The position numbers were made by a program, and so were the translations under genes. From assembly GCF_014647515.1 (NCBI RefSeq), contig NZ_BMPI01000043.1, positions 23,858-87,857 of the forward strand: DNA of 64,000 bases. The letters are read 5' to 3'. Positions 49,926 through 56,571 of the stretch are shown one piece after another (positions within the stretch are counted from its first letter, which is position 1; each line of letters starts with the position of its first letter). A model generated the notes under the pieces. The model saw only the letters and a program-made list of their open reading frames with translations, did no database searches and was not told where the DNA came from. Source of the DNA: Dactylosporangium sucinum (GTDB lineage: Bacteria; Actinomycetota; Actinomycetes; Mycobacteriales; Micromonosporaceae).

Positions 49926-51010
49926 CGCAGCACCGCCTCGGGCAGGCCGCGCACGACGGCGATCGTCTGCGCCTCGGCCTCCACGGCCGAGCGGGTCGCG
50001 GTGGACAGCCGGCCCCACGGCGTCAGCGCGACCTCCAGCCGGCCCTTGCGCACCGTGCCGCGCCAGGTGCCGGCGAGGTCGCCGTCGTGCAGCAGGACCC
50101 CGGGGTTGCCGAGCATCCGCCACACCTCCTTCTCCCGGGCCTTCTCCGGCGTGAGCACCGACCGGTCGCGGGCCTGCAGGAACGGGTCGGAGGGCGGCAG
50201 CAGCCGCACGCCCGCGACCGGCTCGGCGGCGCGGAGGGCGTCGAGGTCCTCGGCCGGCAGCCAGGCCTTGCGCCCACCTTCGCCGACGGACACCTCGGCG
50301 AGGTCTTCCGGCCACGCCGGGCGGATCGCCGAGACGGTGGTCCCGAGGTACTTCGCCGCGTCGCCGGGCGTCGCCGGCCCGAGTATCCGCAGGTAGGCGC
50401 GCAGCAGCCCGGCGGTCCCGGCCGCCGCCCGCGGCACCCCCGGCCAGCCGTCGATCGGCCGGAGCACGGTCTTCGCCGCCGGCTCGTCCAGCTGGACCCC
50501 GCCGGCCAGGCCGGCCTGCTGGAACAGCGCGCCCGAGATGTGCGTCGCCCCGCAGGCGCGGCAGTCGTAGGTCACCTCGGCGGGCACCCGGTCGCTGACC
50601 GCCCGGCTGGCGTCGCCTTTCGCGGTCTCCCGCAGTACACCCGTGGAGAAGGCATCCGCAGCGGCGGTGAAGGCCGCCAGGCCCAGTGGCCCGCCCGCCG
50701 GAATCTGCGTGCTGCCGAACCGGGCGGTCGCGTCGGCGTCGCTCAGCGGCCATAGGGCGGCCGCGACCGCGGGCAGGTCGGCCCGCCGGTGCAGGTGCGG
50801 GGCGCCGCGGGTCGCCCAGACCAGCGCCAGGTCGCCGTCCAGCGGCCGGGTGGTGCGGGCGGCGAGGGCCTGGCGGGCGGTGCCGGCCGGCACGTTCGGC
50901 ACGCCGAGATCGAGCACGGCGAGCGCCTCCGGCTCGGCGTCGAGGCGCTCGTGGAGCTGGTTGGCGCGGGTGCGGTAGGCGAGCACGGTACGGCGGTCGA
51001 CGGCAGGCAT
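49922..51010 (-). CDS. Winged-helix DNA-binding domain protein (HTH_42 / AlkZ-like superfamily)
   Basis: A 362-residue protein built of repeated winged-helix units: LDLGVPNVPAGTARQALAAR, LALVWATRGAPHLHRRADLPAVAAALWP, RAYLRILGPATPGDAAKYLGTT and LLPPSDPFLQARDRSVLTPEKAREKEVWRMLGNPGVLLHDGDLAGTWRGTVRKGRL. The last segment is typical of the family that includes the DNA-crosslink glycosylase AlkZ. A CRACG motif in the centre is extra. I could not place the AlkZ catalytic Gln motif, so glycosylase activity is uncertain. Confidence 0.8.
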   Translation of the reverse strand: MPAVDRRTVLAYRTRANQLHERLDAEPEALAVLDLGVPNVPAGTARQALAARTTRPLDGDLALVWATRGAPHLHRRADLPAVAAALWPLSDADATARFGSTQIPAGGPLGLAAFTAAADAFSTGVLRETAKGDASRAVSDRVPAEVTYDCRACGATHISGALFQQAGLAGGVQLDEPAAKTVLRPIDGWPGVPRAAAGTAGLLRAYLRILGPATPGDAAKYLGTTVSAIRPAWPEDLAEVSVGEGGRKAWLPAEDLDALRAAEPVAGVRLLPPSDPFLQARDRSVLTPEKAREKEVWRMLGNPGVLLHDGDLAGTWRGTVRKGRLEVALTPWGRLSTATRSAVEAEAQTIAVVRGLPEAVLR

Positions 51011-51055
51011 CAACCCATTCTTGCCGGGCGCGCGGCCGCGGCGGAGGATCGACGC

Positions 51056-51235
51056 ATGGACGAGTTCACGGACGACGAGCTGGCGTTCCTGCGCCACGTG
51101 CGCTTCGGTGAGCTGCCGGCGCGGATCAGGCCGGAGGAGCGCGTCGAGCTGACGGAGACCGAGAGCAGGCGCGACCGGCCCGACGACCCGCCGGCGCCGG
51201 ACGACAGCGTCTACCCCTACTGGGCGGCGGGCTGA
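51056..51235 (+). CDS. Small conserved-looking acidic protein, 59 residues
   Basis: MDEFTDDELAFLRHVRFGELPARIRPEERVEL followed by a disordered, charged tail ending YPYWAAG. GGAGG precedes the ATG at suitable distance. It is divergent from the winged-helix gene. The pattern is common among small Micromonosporaceae proteins of unknown function. Confidence 0.65.
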   Translation: MDEFTDDELAFLRHVRFGELPARIRPEERVELTETESRRDRPDDPPAPDDSVYPYWAAG

Positions 51236-51242
51236 CCGTCTC

Positions 51243-51467
51243 CTAGAGCGGGTGGTGTGAACCGTCCGGGTCGGGCACCTCGGTCATGTCCGGCGGGCGC
51301 GTGGCCGACTCCGGCGGCGTGCCGCCGGGTGGCGTCCAGCCCGCCGCCAGTTCCTCGTCGACCTGTTCGGCCGAGCCCTCGGGCAGCTCCTCGCCCTGCG
51401 TGGCCCGCCCCGCGGCCCCCGAGCGGATCGTCGAGTGGTGCTCGACGTACTCGTCGAACTCATCCAT
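51243..51467 (-). CDS. Small hypothetical protein, 74 residues
   Basis: MDEFDEYVEHHSTIRSGAAGRATQGEELPEGSAEQVDEELAAGW, then a Pro/Thr-rich tail with PDPDGSHHPL. Disordered and acidic. The same MDEF opening as the convergent neighbour may be coincidence. No family recognised. Confidence 0.55.
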   Translation of the reverse strand: MDEFDEYVEHHSTIRSGAAGRATQGEELPEGSAEQVDEELAAGWTPPGGTPPESATRPPDMTEVPDPDGSHHPL

Positions 51468-51554
51468 ACCAGGCGGCGTACCCCGGGCCAACCCCGACAA
51501 ACACGCACAGTCTGTCCGCTGCGGCGGCCCGCCCGGCTGGCTGAATCGACCTTC

Positions 51555-52412
51555 GTGATCGAGCACTTCGCGTACGGCTGGCTCACGCCGGCGCTGGCCC
51601 TCGCCCTGGCGTTCCTCGGTTGCCTGCTCGGCACCTACCTGGCCGGGCGCTCCCGCGGGTACAGCGGCCACCACCGCGCCCGCTGGCTCACCCTCGCCGC
51701 GCTCGCGTTCGGCGCCTGCGGCACCTGGCTGCCGCACTTCATGGCCCTGCTCGGCGCCGACGTGCCCGGGACGGTCGTGCGGTACGACGTGACGGTCACC
51801 GCCCTCGGGCCGGGGCTCGCGGTCGTCGTGCACTGCCTCGGCCTGTACCTCGTCGGCTTCGGGCGGCCCAGCGCGTGGAAGATCCTGCCGGCCGGTGTCC
51901 TCACCGGCCTCGGGCTGACCGCCGTGCACGGCAGCGGGCCGCTGGCGATGCGGATCGCCGGGACGGTGGGGTACGACCTGCGGCAGCTCCTCGCCGCGGC
52001 CGTCGCCGCGATCGTGGCCGCGACGGTCACGCTGTGGTGCGTGACGGTGGTCCGGGGGACGGCGGCGATGCTGTGCGCGGCCGGCATCATGGCGATCGGC
52101 GTCTGCAGCACGCATTACACGGTGATGGCGTCGGTACGGGCGGTGGTCGCCCCCGTCCCCGGGGAGATCCCCGGGCAGAGCCTGTTCACCCTGCTCGTCC
52201 CGGTCTGCGTGGTGGCCGGCGTGCTGCTCAGCGGGCTCGCGTACAGCACCGTCGGCCTCGCCGTGCGCCAGGACACGGCGCGGGAGGAGGCGCTGCTGCG
52301 CCGGGCCCGGGACATGTACTCGGTCGCGACGCTCACCCGGGCGGCGGCCGCGCGGCAGCTGGAGCAACGGCAACGGGACCGCGGCGACGCCGCGGTCCCG
52401 TCCCATCGGTGA
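51555..52412 (+). CDS. MHYT-type integral membrane sensor protein
   Basis: A 285-residue protein with seven membrane helices. Three helix-end motifs resemble the copper/oxygen-sensing MHYT signature: LPHFMALLG, AVHGSGPLAM and CSTHYTVMA. The first and second are degenerate, as in many stand-alone actinobacterial copies. A short cytoplasmic tail follows, with no GGDEF, EAL or kinase domain, so it must signal through a partner or act alone. Start is a GTG with weak ribosome site. Confidence 0.8.
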   Translation: MIEHFAYGWLTPALALALAFLGCLLGTYLAGRSRGYSGHHRARWLTLAALAFGACGTWLPHFMALLGADVPGTVVRYDVTVTALGPGLAVVVHCLGLYLVGFGRPSAWKILPAGVLTGLGLTAVHGSGPLAMRIAGTVGYDLRQLLAAAVAAIVAATVTLWCVTVVRGTAAMLCAAGIMAIGVCSTHYTVMASVRAVVAPVPGEIPGQSLFTLLVPVCVVAGVLLSGLAYSTVGLAVRQDTAREEALLRRARDMYSVATLTRAAAARQLEQRQRDRGDAAVPSHR

Positions 52413-52419
52413 GGCTGGG

Positions 52420-53535
52420 TTACTTCAACTGCGCCGCCGGGTCGGCCGCCACCTGGGCCAGCCGCTCCGGGGTCACCGCGCCGACGAGCACCCGGCCGTC
52501 GTCGGTGATCAGGACGCTGAACAGCTTGCTGTTGAACGTCCGGCCGCCGTTGCCGACCGGCAGCTGGTTGATCACGTCCTGCGCCTTCTGCTCCTCGGCC
52601 GGGTCGGCCCCGGCCGGCGACGAGGAGCGCATGACGAACACCGAGGTCCAGCCGGTCCCGACGACCGTGGTCTTGGGCTCGGCGCCCTTGGTCAGGTCGG
52701 GCTGCTTCTGCTGGTGCTCTTCCTCGATCTTCGCCGGGTCGGCCTCCTCGACCTTGGTGCCGGCCGGCGGGTTGAAGACGAACTGGGCGTCGTCCGGCCG
52801 GGTGAAGCTCACCTGCGTGAACGCCACCTCGAAGGCCGGGCTGGCCTGGCCCTTGGCGAGGACCTGCACGCGCAGCGGCAGCTTCTCCTGGGCGTCGATC
52901 GCGAGCCGGATCTCGCTGACCAGCGACGCGGTGTCGCGCGGCCGGAGGATCAGCTCGTAGGCGTTGCGACCGGCGATGCGCGCCGAGTTGCCGGTCGAGA
53001 CCTGGGTCGACGGGTCGATGGCCTTGAGGGCCAGGTCGGCGGCCTCCTGCGGCGACTTCGGCAGGTCGCTCGGGATGCCGGCCGGACCCTTGTCGTCGGC
53101 CTTGGCCGGGTCGGACTTGAAGTGCTGGGCCTTGGCGTCCTTGCTGCTCCAGATCCACGTGTCGGCGCCGTTGTGGATCACATCGCTCTGCCCCTGGGTG
53201 CCCAGGAGCGAGACGCGGGCCTTGTCCGGCCCGGAGTACCAGACGCGCAGCGTGTGCTTGCCGGAGACCAGCGACGTCAGTTCGGCGCTCTGTTCCCCGG
53301 TCAGGGTCGGGATCGCCGGCAGGCCGAGGTCGGCCCGCTCGACGACCGTGCCGGACAGCCCGTCGAGACGGGCGGTCTGCAGGTCGACGAGCAACTGCGC
53401 GGCAGTGCGCGGCGGCAGGTCGGGCTCGGCGGCGACGGCGAGGGTCTTCGCGGCCACGCCCGCACCGACCACAGCGACCGCAGCAGCCGCGGGCACCGCC
53501 CACCGAAGGACGGGTCGTGACGTGAAGTTGGACAT
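52420..53535 (-). CDS. LolA/MucB-like exported protein
   Basis: A 371-residue protein. After an N-terminal membrane or signal helix (LRWAVPAAAAVAVVGAGVAAKTLAVAA), residues 40-250 form a LolA-like half-barrel: TAAQLLVDLQTARLDGLSGTVVERADLGLP, LRVWYSGPDKARVSLLGTQGQSDVIHNGADTWIWSS, and LRLAIDAQEKLPLRVQVLA-type strands. Related actinobacterial proteins are annotated as outer-membrane-lipoprotein-sorting family and may bind lipids or lipoprotein moieties. GGAGG precedes the ATG. Divergent from a two-component regulator gene 98 nt away, which could control it. Confidence 0.82.
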   Translation of the reverse strand: MSNFTSRPVLRWAVPAAAAVAVVGAGVAAKTLAVAAEPDLPPRTAAQLLVDLQTARLDGLSGTVVERADLGLPAIPTLTGEQSAELTSLVSGKHTLRVWYSGPDKARVSLLGTQGQSDVIHNGADTWIWSSKDAKAQHFKSDPAKADDKGPAGIPSDLPKSPQEAADLALKAIDPSTQVSTGNSARIAGRNAYELILRPRDTASLVSEIRLAIDAQEKLPLRVQVLAKGQASPAFEVAFTQVSFTRPDDAQFVFNPPAGTKVEEADPAKIEEEHQQKQPDLTKGAEPKTTVVGTGWTSVFVMRSSSPAGADPAEEQKAQDVINQLPVGNGGRTFNSKLFSVLITDDGRVLVGAVTPERLAQVAADPAAQLK

Positions 53536-53613
53536 TGGGTACACCTCCTGCCGACCATGTTGCTCGGAGCCGCCTGTGACATCGCTGAGACCGCCTGTGC
53601 CGCTCCACAGCAC

Positions 53614-53626
53614 AGCGTGACACGCT
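53614..53626. promoter_or_regulatory. AGCGTGACACGCT palindrome between lolA-like gene and response regulator
   Basis: A perfect 13-bp palindrome (6-bp arms, 1-nt centre), 7 nt upstream of the response regulator GTG. It is a candidate binding site, possibly for the regulator itself. Confidence 0.45.
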
Positions 53627-53633
53627 GGGTCCC

Positions 53634-54290
53634 GTGCGGTTGCTGGTGGTGGAGGACGAGATGCGGATGGCGCACGCGCTGCAGCGCGGGCTCCAGGCCG
53701 AGGGCTTTGCCGTGGACGTGGCCGGCGACGGTCCGAACGGGCTGGAGATGGCCCGGCACGGCGGCTACGACGCGGTGATCCTGGACATCATGCTGCCCGG
53801 CCTGTCCGGGTACCGTGTGGTGCAGACCCTGCGCGCCGAGAAGAACTGGGTGCCGGTGCTCATGCTCTCGGCGAAGGACGGCGAGTACGACCAGGCCGAC
53901 GGGCTCGACTGCGGGGCCGACGACTACCTGACCAAGCCGTTCTCCTACGTGGTGCTCGTCGCCCGCCTGCGGGCGCTGCTGCGCCGGGGCGCGCCGGAGC
54001 GGCCCAGCGTGCTCACCGTCGGGGAGCTGACCCTCGACCCGGCGCGGCGGCGGGTGACCAGCGGCGGGGCCGAGATCGTGCTCACCGCCCGGGAGTATGC
54101 GCTGCTGGAGTACCTCATGCGCCGCCCCGGTCAGGTTGTGTCGAAGACCGAGCTGCTCGACCACGTGTGGGACGCGAGCATCGACACGGCACCGAACGCG
54201 GTCGAGGTCTACGTCGGCTACCTGCGCCGCAAGCTGGGCCGGGACGCCCTCGAGACGGTCCGCGGCGCCGGATACCGGCTCAAGGCGTGA
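53634..54290 (+). CDS. OmpR/PhoB-family response regulator
   Basis: A 218-residue regulator. The receiver has E7/D8, phospho-acceptor D51 in VILDIMLPG, Ser in MLSAKD and Lys in YLTKPFSYVVL. The C-terminal winged helix includes LTAREYALLEYLMRRPGQVVSKTELLDHVWDASIDTAPNAVEVYVGYLRRKLG. Start is GTG. Its TGA lies inside the first of two tandem hairpin repeats, and the cognate kinase follows after 138 nt. The divergent LolA-like gene is a likely target. Confidence 0.93.
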   Translation: MRLLVVEDEMRMAHALQRGLQAEGFAVDVAGDGPNGLEMARHGGYDAVILDIMLPGLSGYRVVQTLRAEKNWVPVLMLSAKDGEYDQADGLDCGADDYLTKPFSYVVLVARLRALLRRGAPERPSVLTVGELTLDPARRRVTSGGAEIVLTAREYALLEYLMRRPGQVVSKTELLDHVWDASIDTAPNAVEVYVGYLRRKLGRDALETVRGAGYRLKA

Positions 54291-54396
54291 GCGGTCCGCA
54301 GCGGAGCGGAGGGGCCGCTCACCGGGAGGTTCAGGGTGCGGCGTGAGCGGTCCGCAGCGGAGCGGAGGGGCCGCTCACCGGGAGGTTCAGGGTGCG
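54285..54396 (+). repeat. Perfect 56-bp tandem duplication, each unit a hairpin
   Basis: 54285-54340 and 54341-54396 are identical. Each contains GTGAGCGGTCC and GGGGCCGCTCAC, which pair as an 11-bp stem around a GCAGCGGAGCGGA loop. The first unit overlaps the response regulator stop codon. The duplication fills most of the gap before the kinase gene. Confidence 0.92.
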
Positions 54397-54428
54397 GCTT
54401 CGCGCCGCCGGAGCGAAGCGGAGGCGGC

Positions 54429-55772
54429 GTGAAGTGGTGGTCGCGGCTGTCCCTGCGGGGCCGGCTGGTGCTGCTGGGGACGAGCGGGCTCGTCGTCGGG
54501 CTGGCCATCGCGGGCGTGGCGATGGCCACCGCGATGACGTACAGCTTCCGCGGGACACTCGACCGCTCGGCCGACGCCACCGTGACCGAGATCGCCAACC
54601 TGCTCAACGAGGGCGGCCAGCTGCCGTCGCCGCTGCCCGCCCCGGCCGGCCAGGTGGTGCAGGTGCTCGACGGCGGCCACCGGGTCGTCGCCGGCGACCG
54701 CAACGCCGATCTGCTCGTGCCGGTGCTGCGGCCCGACGAGCTCGCCCACGCGCTGTCCGGCCAGCGGGTCACCGTGCCGGGCGACCGCGCGCTGCAGCCG
54801 GACCGGCTGCGGGTCACCGCGCGGCAGGTGCAGCCCGACCGGGTCGTCGTCGTCGGCGTGCCGCTCGGCGACTACAGCCGCAGCCAGGAGCTGCTGAAGA
54901 ACGCGCTCTGGGTGACGTACCCGGCGCTCGTCGCCGTCCTCGTCGCCATCGCCTGGCGGGTGGTCGGCCAGGCGCTGTCGCCGGTCGACCGGCTGCGCGC
55001 CGGCGCCGAGCGGATCACCGGCGTGGCGACCGACGAGCGGCTGCCCGTGCCGCCGTCCCGGGACGAGATCCAGCGCCTGGCCGTGACCCTCAACCACATG
55101 ATCGACCGGCTGGCCCAGTCGCGGGCCCGCCAGCGCTCGTTCATCGCCGACGCCGCCCACGAGCTGCGCAGCCCGCTCGCGAGCATGCGGATCCAGGTCG
55201 AGGTCGCCCAGAAGCTCGGCGACTGGGCCAGCGCCTCCGACGACCTGCTCGCCGACATCGACCGGCTGACCCGCCTGGTCGACGACCTGCTGCTGCTCGC
55301 GCGGGCCGACGCCTCCGACGGGCGGCCCGGCGCCCGGGAGCCGGTCGAGCTGCCGACGCTGCTGGCTGACCTCGCCCGGCGGTACGACACGGTCCGCGTG
55401 CGGCCGGGGGAGTCCCTGTGGGTCGAGGCCGACCCGGACGCGATGCGCCGGATCGTGCTGAACCTGATCGACAACGGCGTGCGTCACGCCCGCACCGCGG
55501 TGGTCCTGGCCGCCGAGGCCGAGGGCGGCCACATCCTGGTCACCGTGACCGACGACGGCGAGGGCATCCCGGCGGCGCTGCGCGAGCGGGTGTTCGACCG
55601 CTTCGCCCGGCTCGACGACGGCCGGGCCCGCGACGCCGGCGGCACCGGCCTCGGCCTGGCCATCGTCCGCGAGCTGGTCCGCCAGCACGGCGGCAGCGTC
55701 CGGCTGACGGACGCCCGGCCCGGCATCCGCGCCGAGGTGCGGCTGCCCCGGCTCCTTGACAGTGTTATGTGA
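54429..55772 (+). CDS. Sensor histidine kinase
   Basis: A 447-residue membrane kinase. Helix 1 is LVLLGTSGLVVGLAIAGVAMATAM, an outer sensor of about 115 residues follows, then helix 2 (WVTYPALVAVLVAIAWRVV) and a HAMP domain. The H-box is RSFIADAAHELRSPLASMR, with N-box LNLIDNGVRHA, G1 VTDDGEGIP and G2 GGTGLGLAIVREL. It should phosphorylate the regulator encoded upstream. The chosen GTG lies 4 nt after the shared 18-mer GCCGGAGCGAAGCGGAGG, which provides GGAGG. Confidence 0.93.
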   Translation: MKWWSRLSLRGRLVLLGTSGLVVGLAIAGVAMATAMTYSFRGTLDRSADATVTEIANLLNEGGQLPSPLPAPAGQVVQVLDGGHRVVAGDRNADLLVPVLRPDELAHALSGQRVTVPGDRALQPDRLRVTARQVQPDRVVVVGVPLGDYSRSQELLKNALWVTYPALVAVLVAIAWRVVGQALSPVDRLRAGAERITGVATDERLPVPPSRDEIQRLAVTLNHMIDRLAQSRARQRSFIADAAHELRSPLASMRIQVEVAQKLGDWASASDDLLADIDRLTRLVDDLLLLARADASDGRPGAREPVELPTLLADLARRYDTVRVRPGESLWVEADPDAMRRIVLNLIDNGVRHARTAVVLAAEAEGGHILVTVTDDGEGIPAALRERVFDRFARLDDGRARDAGGTGLGLAIVRELVRQHGGSVRLTDARPGIRAEVRLPRLLDSVM

Positions 55773-55784
55773 CAGTGTCATAGT
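55756..55784 (+). promoter_or_regulatory. merR promoter with central operator
   Basis: TTGACA (55756-55761) and CATAGT (55779-55784) are 17 nt apart. The palindrome TGACAGTGTCA (55770-55780) lies in the spacer and touches the -10, as in MerR-regulated promoters. The ATG at 55792 falls at the expected transcription start, so the mRNA is probably leaderless. Confidence 0.75.
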
Positions 55785-55791
55785 TGTCGGC

Positions 55792-56571
55792 ATGACCGCG
55801 ACAGGATGGACGCTCGACGAGCTGACGGCCCGCGTGGCGGCCGCGCTCGGCGGCTCCGCTTACGCGGGAGCCCCCAACGGCCGGGTCCGCGACGTGCCCG
55901 ACAGCCGGGCCATCCGGTGGTATACGACCATCGGCCTGGTGGACCGGCCGGCGATGCGCGGGCGCACGGCCCTGTACGGGCCGCGCCACCTGCTGCAGCT
56001 GGTCGCCGTCAAGCGCCGGCAGTCGGAGGGGCGCAAGATCGCCGACATCCAGGCCGAGCTGGCCGACGCGCCGGACGAGACGCTGCGGGCGATCGCGCGC
56101 CTGCCGGAGGCCGGACCCGTCGCCGAAGGTGACAGTGTCAGTGACAGTGTCGCCGAGGCGGCCGCGGGGCCGGCCCGGCGCCGGTTCTGGACCGAGGCGC
56201 CGGGGCCGGCGACGCGGCGGAACCCTCCGGCGCTGCCCTCGCCCGCGTCGCCGCCCGTGCCGGCCCAGCCGCCCGCGCCACCGCAGCTGCTGGTGCCCGT
56301 CCCCGGGCTCGACCCGCCGCGGGATGCCGGTGGCGGTCCGCTCATGACCGGGGTGCCGCTGGGCGGCGGGGCGGTGCTCCTGCTGCCGGGCTCCCTCGGG
56401 GCCGCCGACGCGGCTGCCGTCCGGGCCGCCGCCCGGCCCCTGATCGAGGACCTGATGGCGCGCGGGCTGCTGCCGCGCCCGCTACACACCGCTGTCACAG
56501 CCGAACTTACCACGCAGACAGACGCCGATACTCCGACGCCCGCCGAGCCGAATCCAGGGAGTGCGCAATGA
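55792..56571 (+). CDS. MerR-like transcriptional regulator
   Basis: A 259-residue protein. WTLDELTARVAAAL, then SRAIRWYTTIGLVDRPAMRGRTALYGPRHLLQLVAVKRRQSEGRKIADIQAEL is a MerR-type winged HTH (IRWYTTIGL is the variant of the usual IRYYE). The second half is Pro/Ala-rich and ends with a short helical domain (AAAVRAAARPLIEDLMARGLL). No cysteine metal site is apparent. It is coupled by a 4-nt overlap with the VIT-vWA gene, and it probably regulates its own operon through the TGACAGTGTCA site. Confidence 0.85.
   Translation: MTATGWTLDELTARVAAALGGSAYAGAPNGRVRDVPDSRAIRWYTTIGLVDRPAMRGRTALYGPRHLLQLVAVKRRQSEGRKIADIQAELADAPDETLRAIARLPEAGPVAEGDSVSDSVAEAAAGPARRRFWTEAPGPATRRNPPALPSPASPPVPAQPPAPPQLLVPVPGLDPPRDAGGGPLMTGVPLGGGAVLLLPGSLGAADAAAVRAAARPLIEDLMARGLLPRPLHTAVTAELTTQTDADTPTPAEPNPGSAQ
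56130..56151 (+). promoter_or_regulatory. Intragenic copies of the merR operator word
   Basis: TGACAGTGTCA (56130-56140) is identical to the promoter palindrome at 55770, and TGACAGTGTC follows at 56142-56151. Both are inside the merR coding sequence, encoding part of GDSVSDSV. They lie about 360 bp downstream of the promoter site. Confidence 0.6.
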
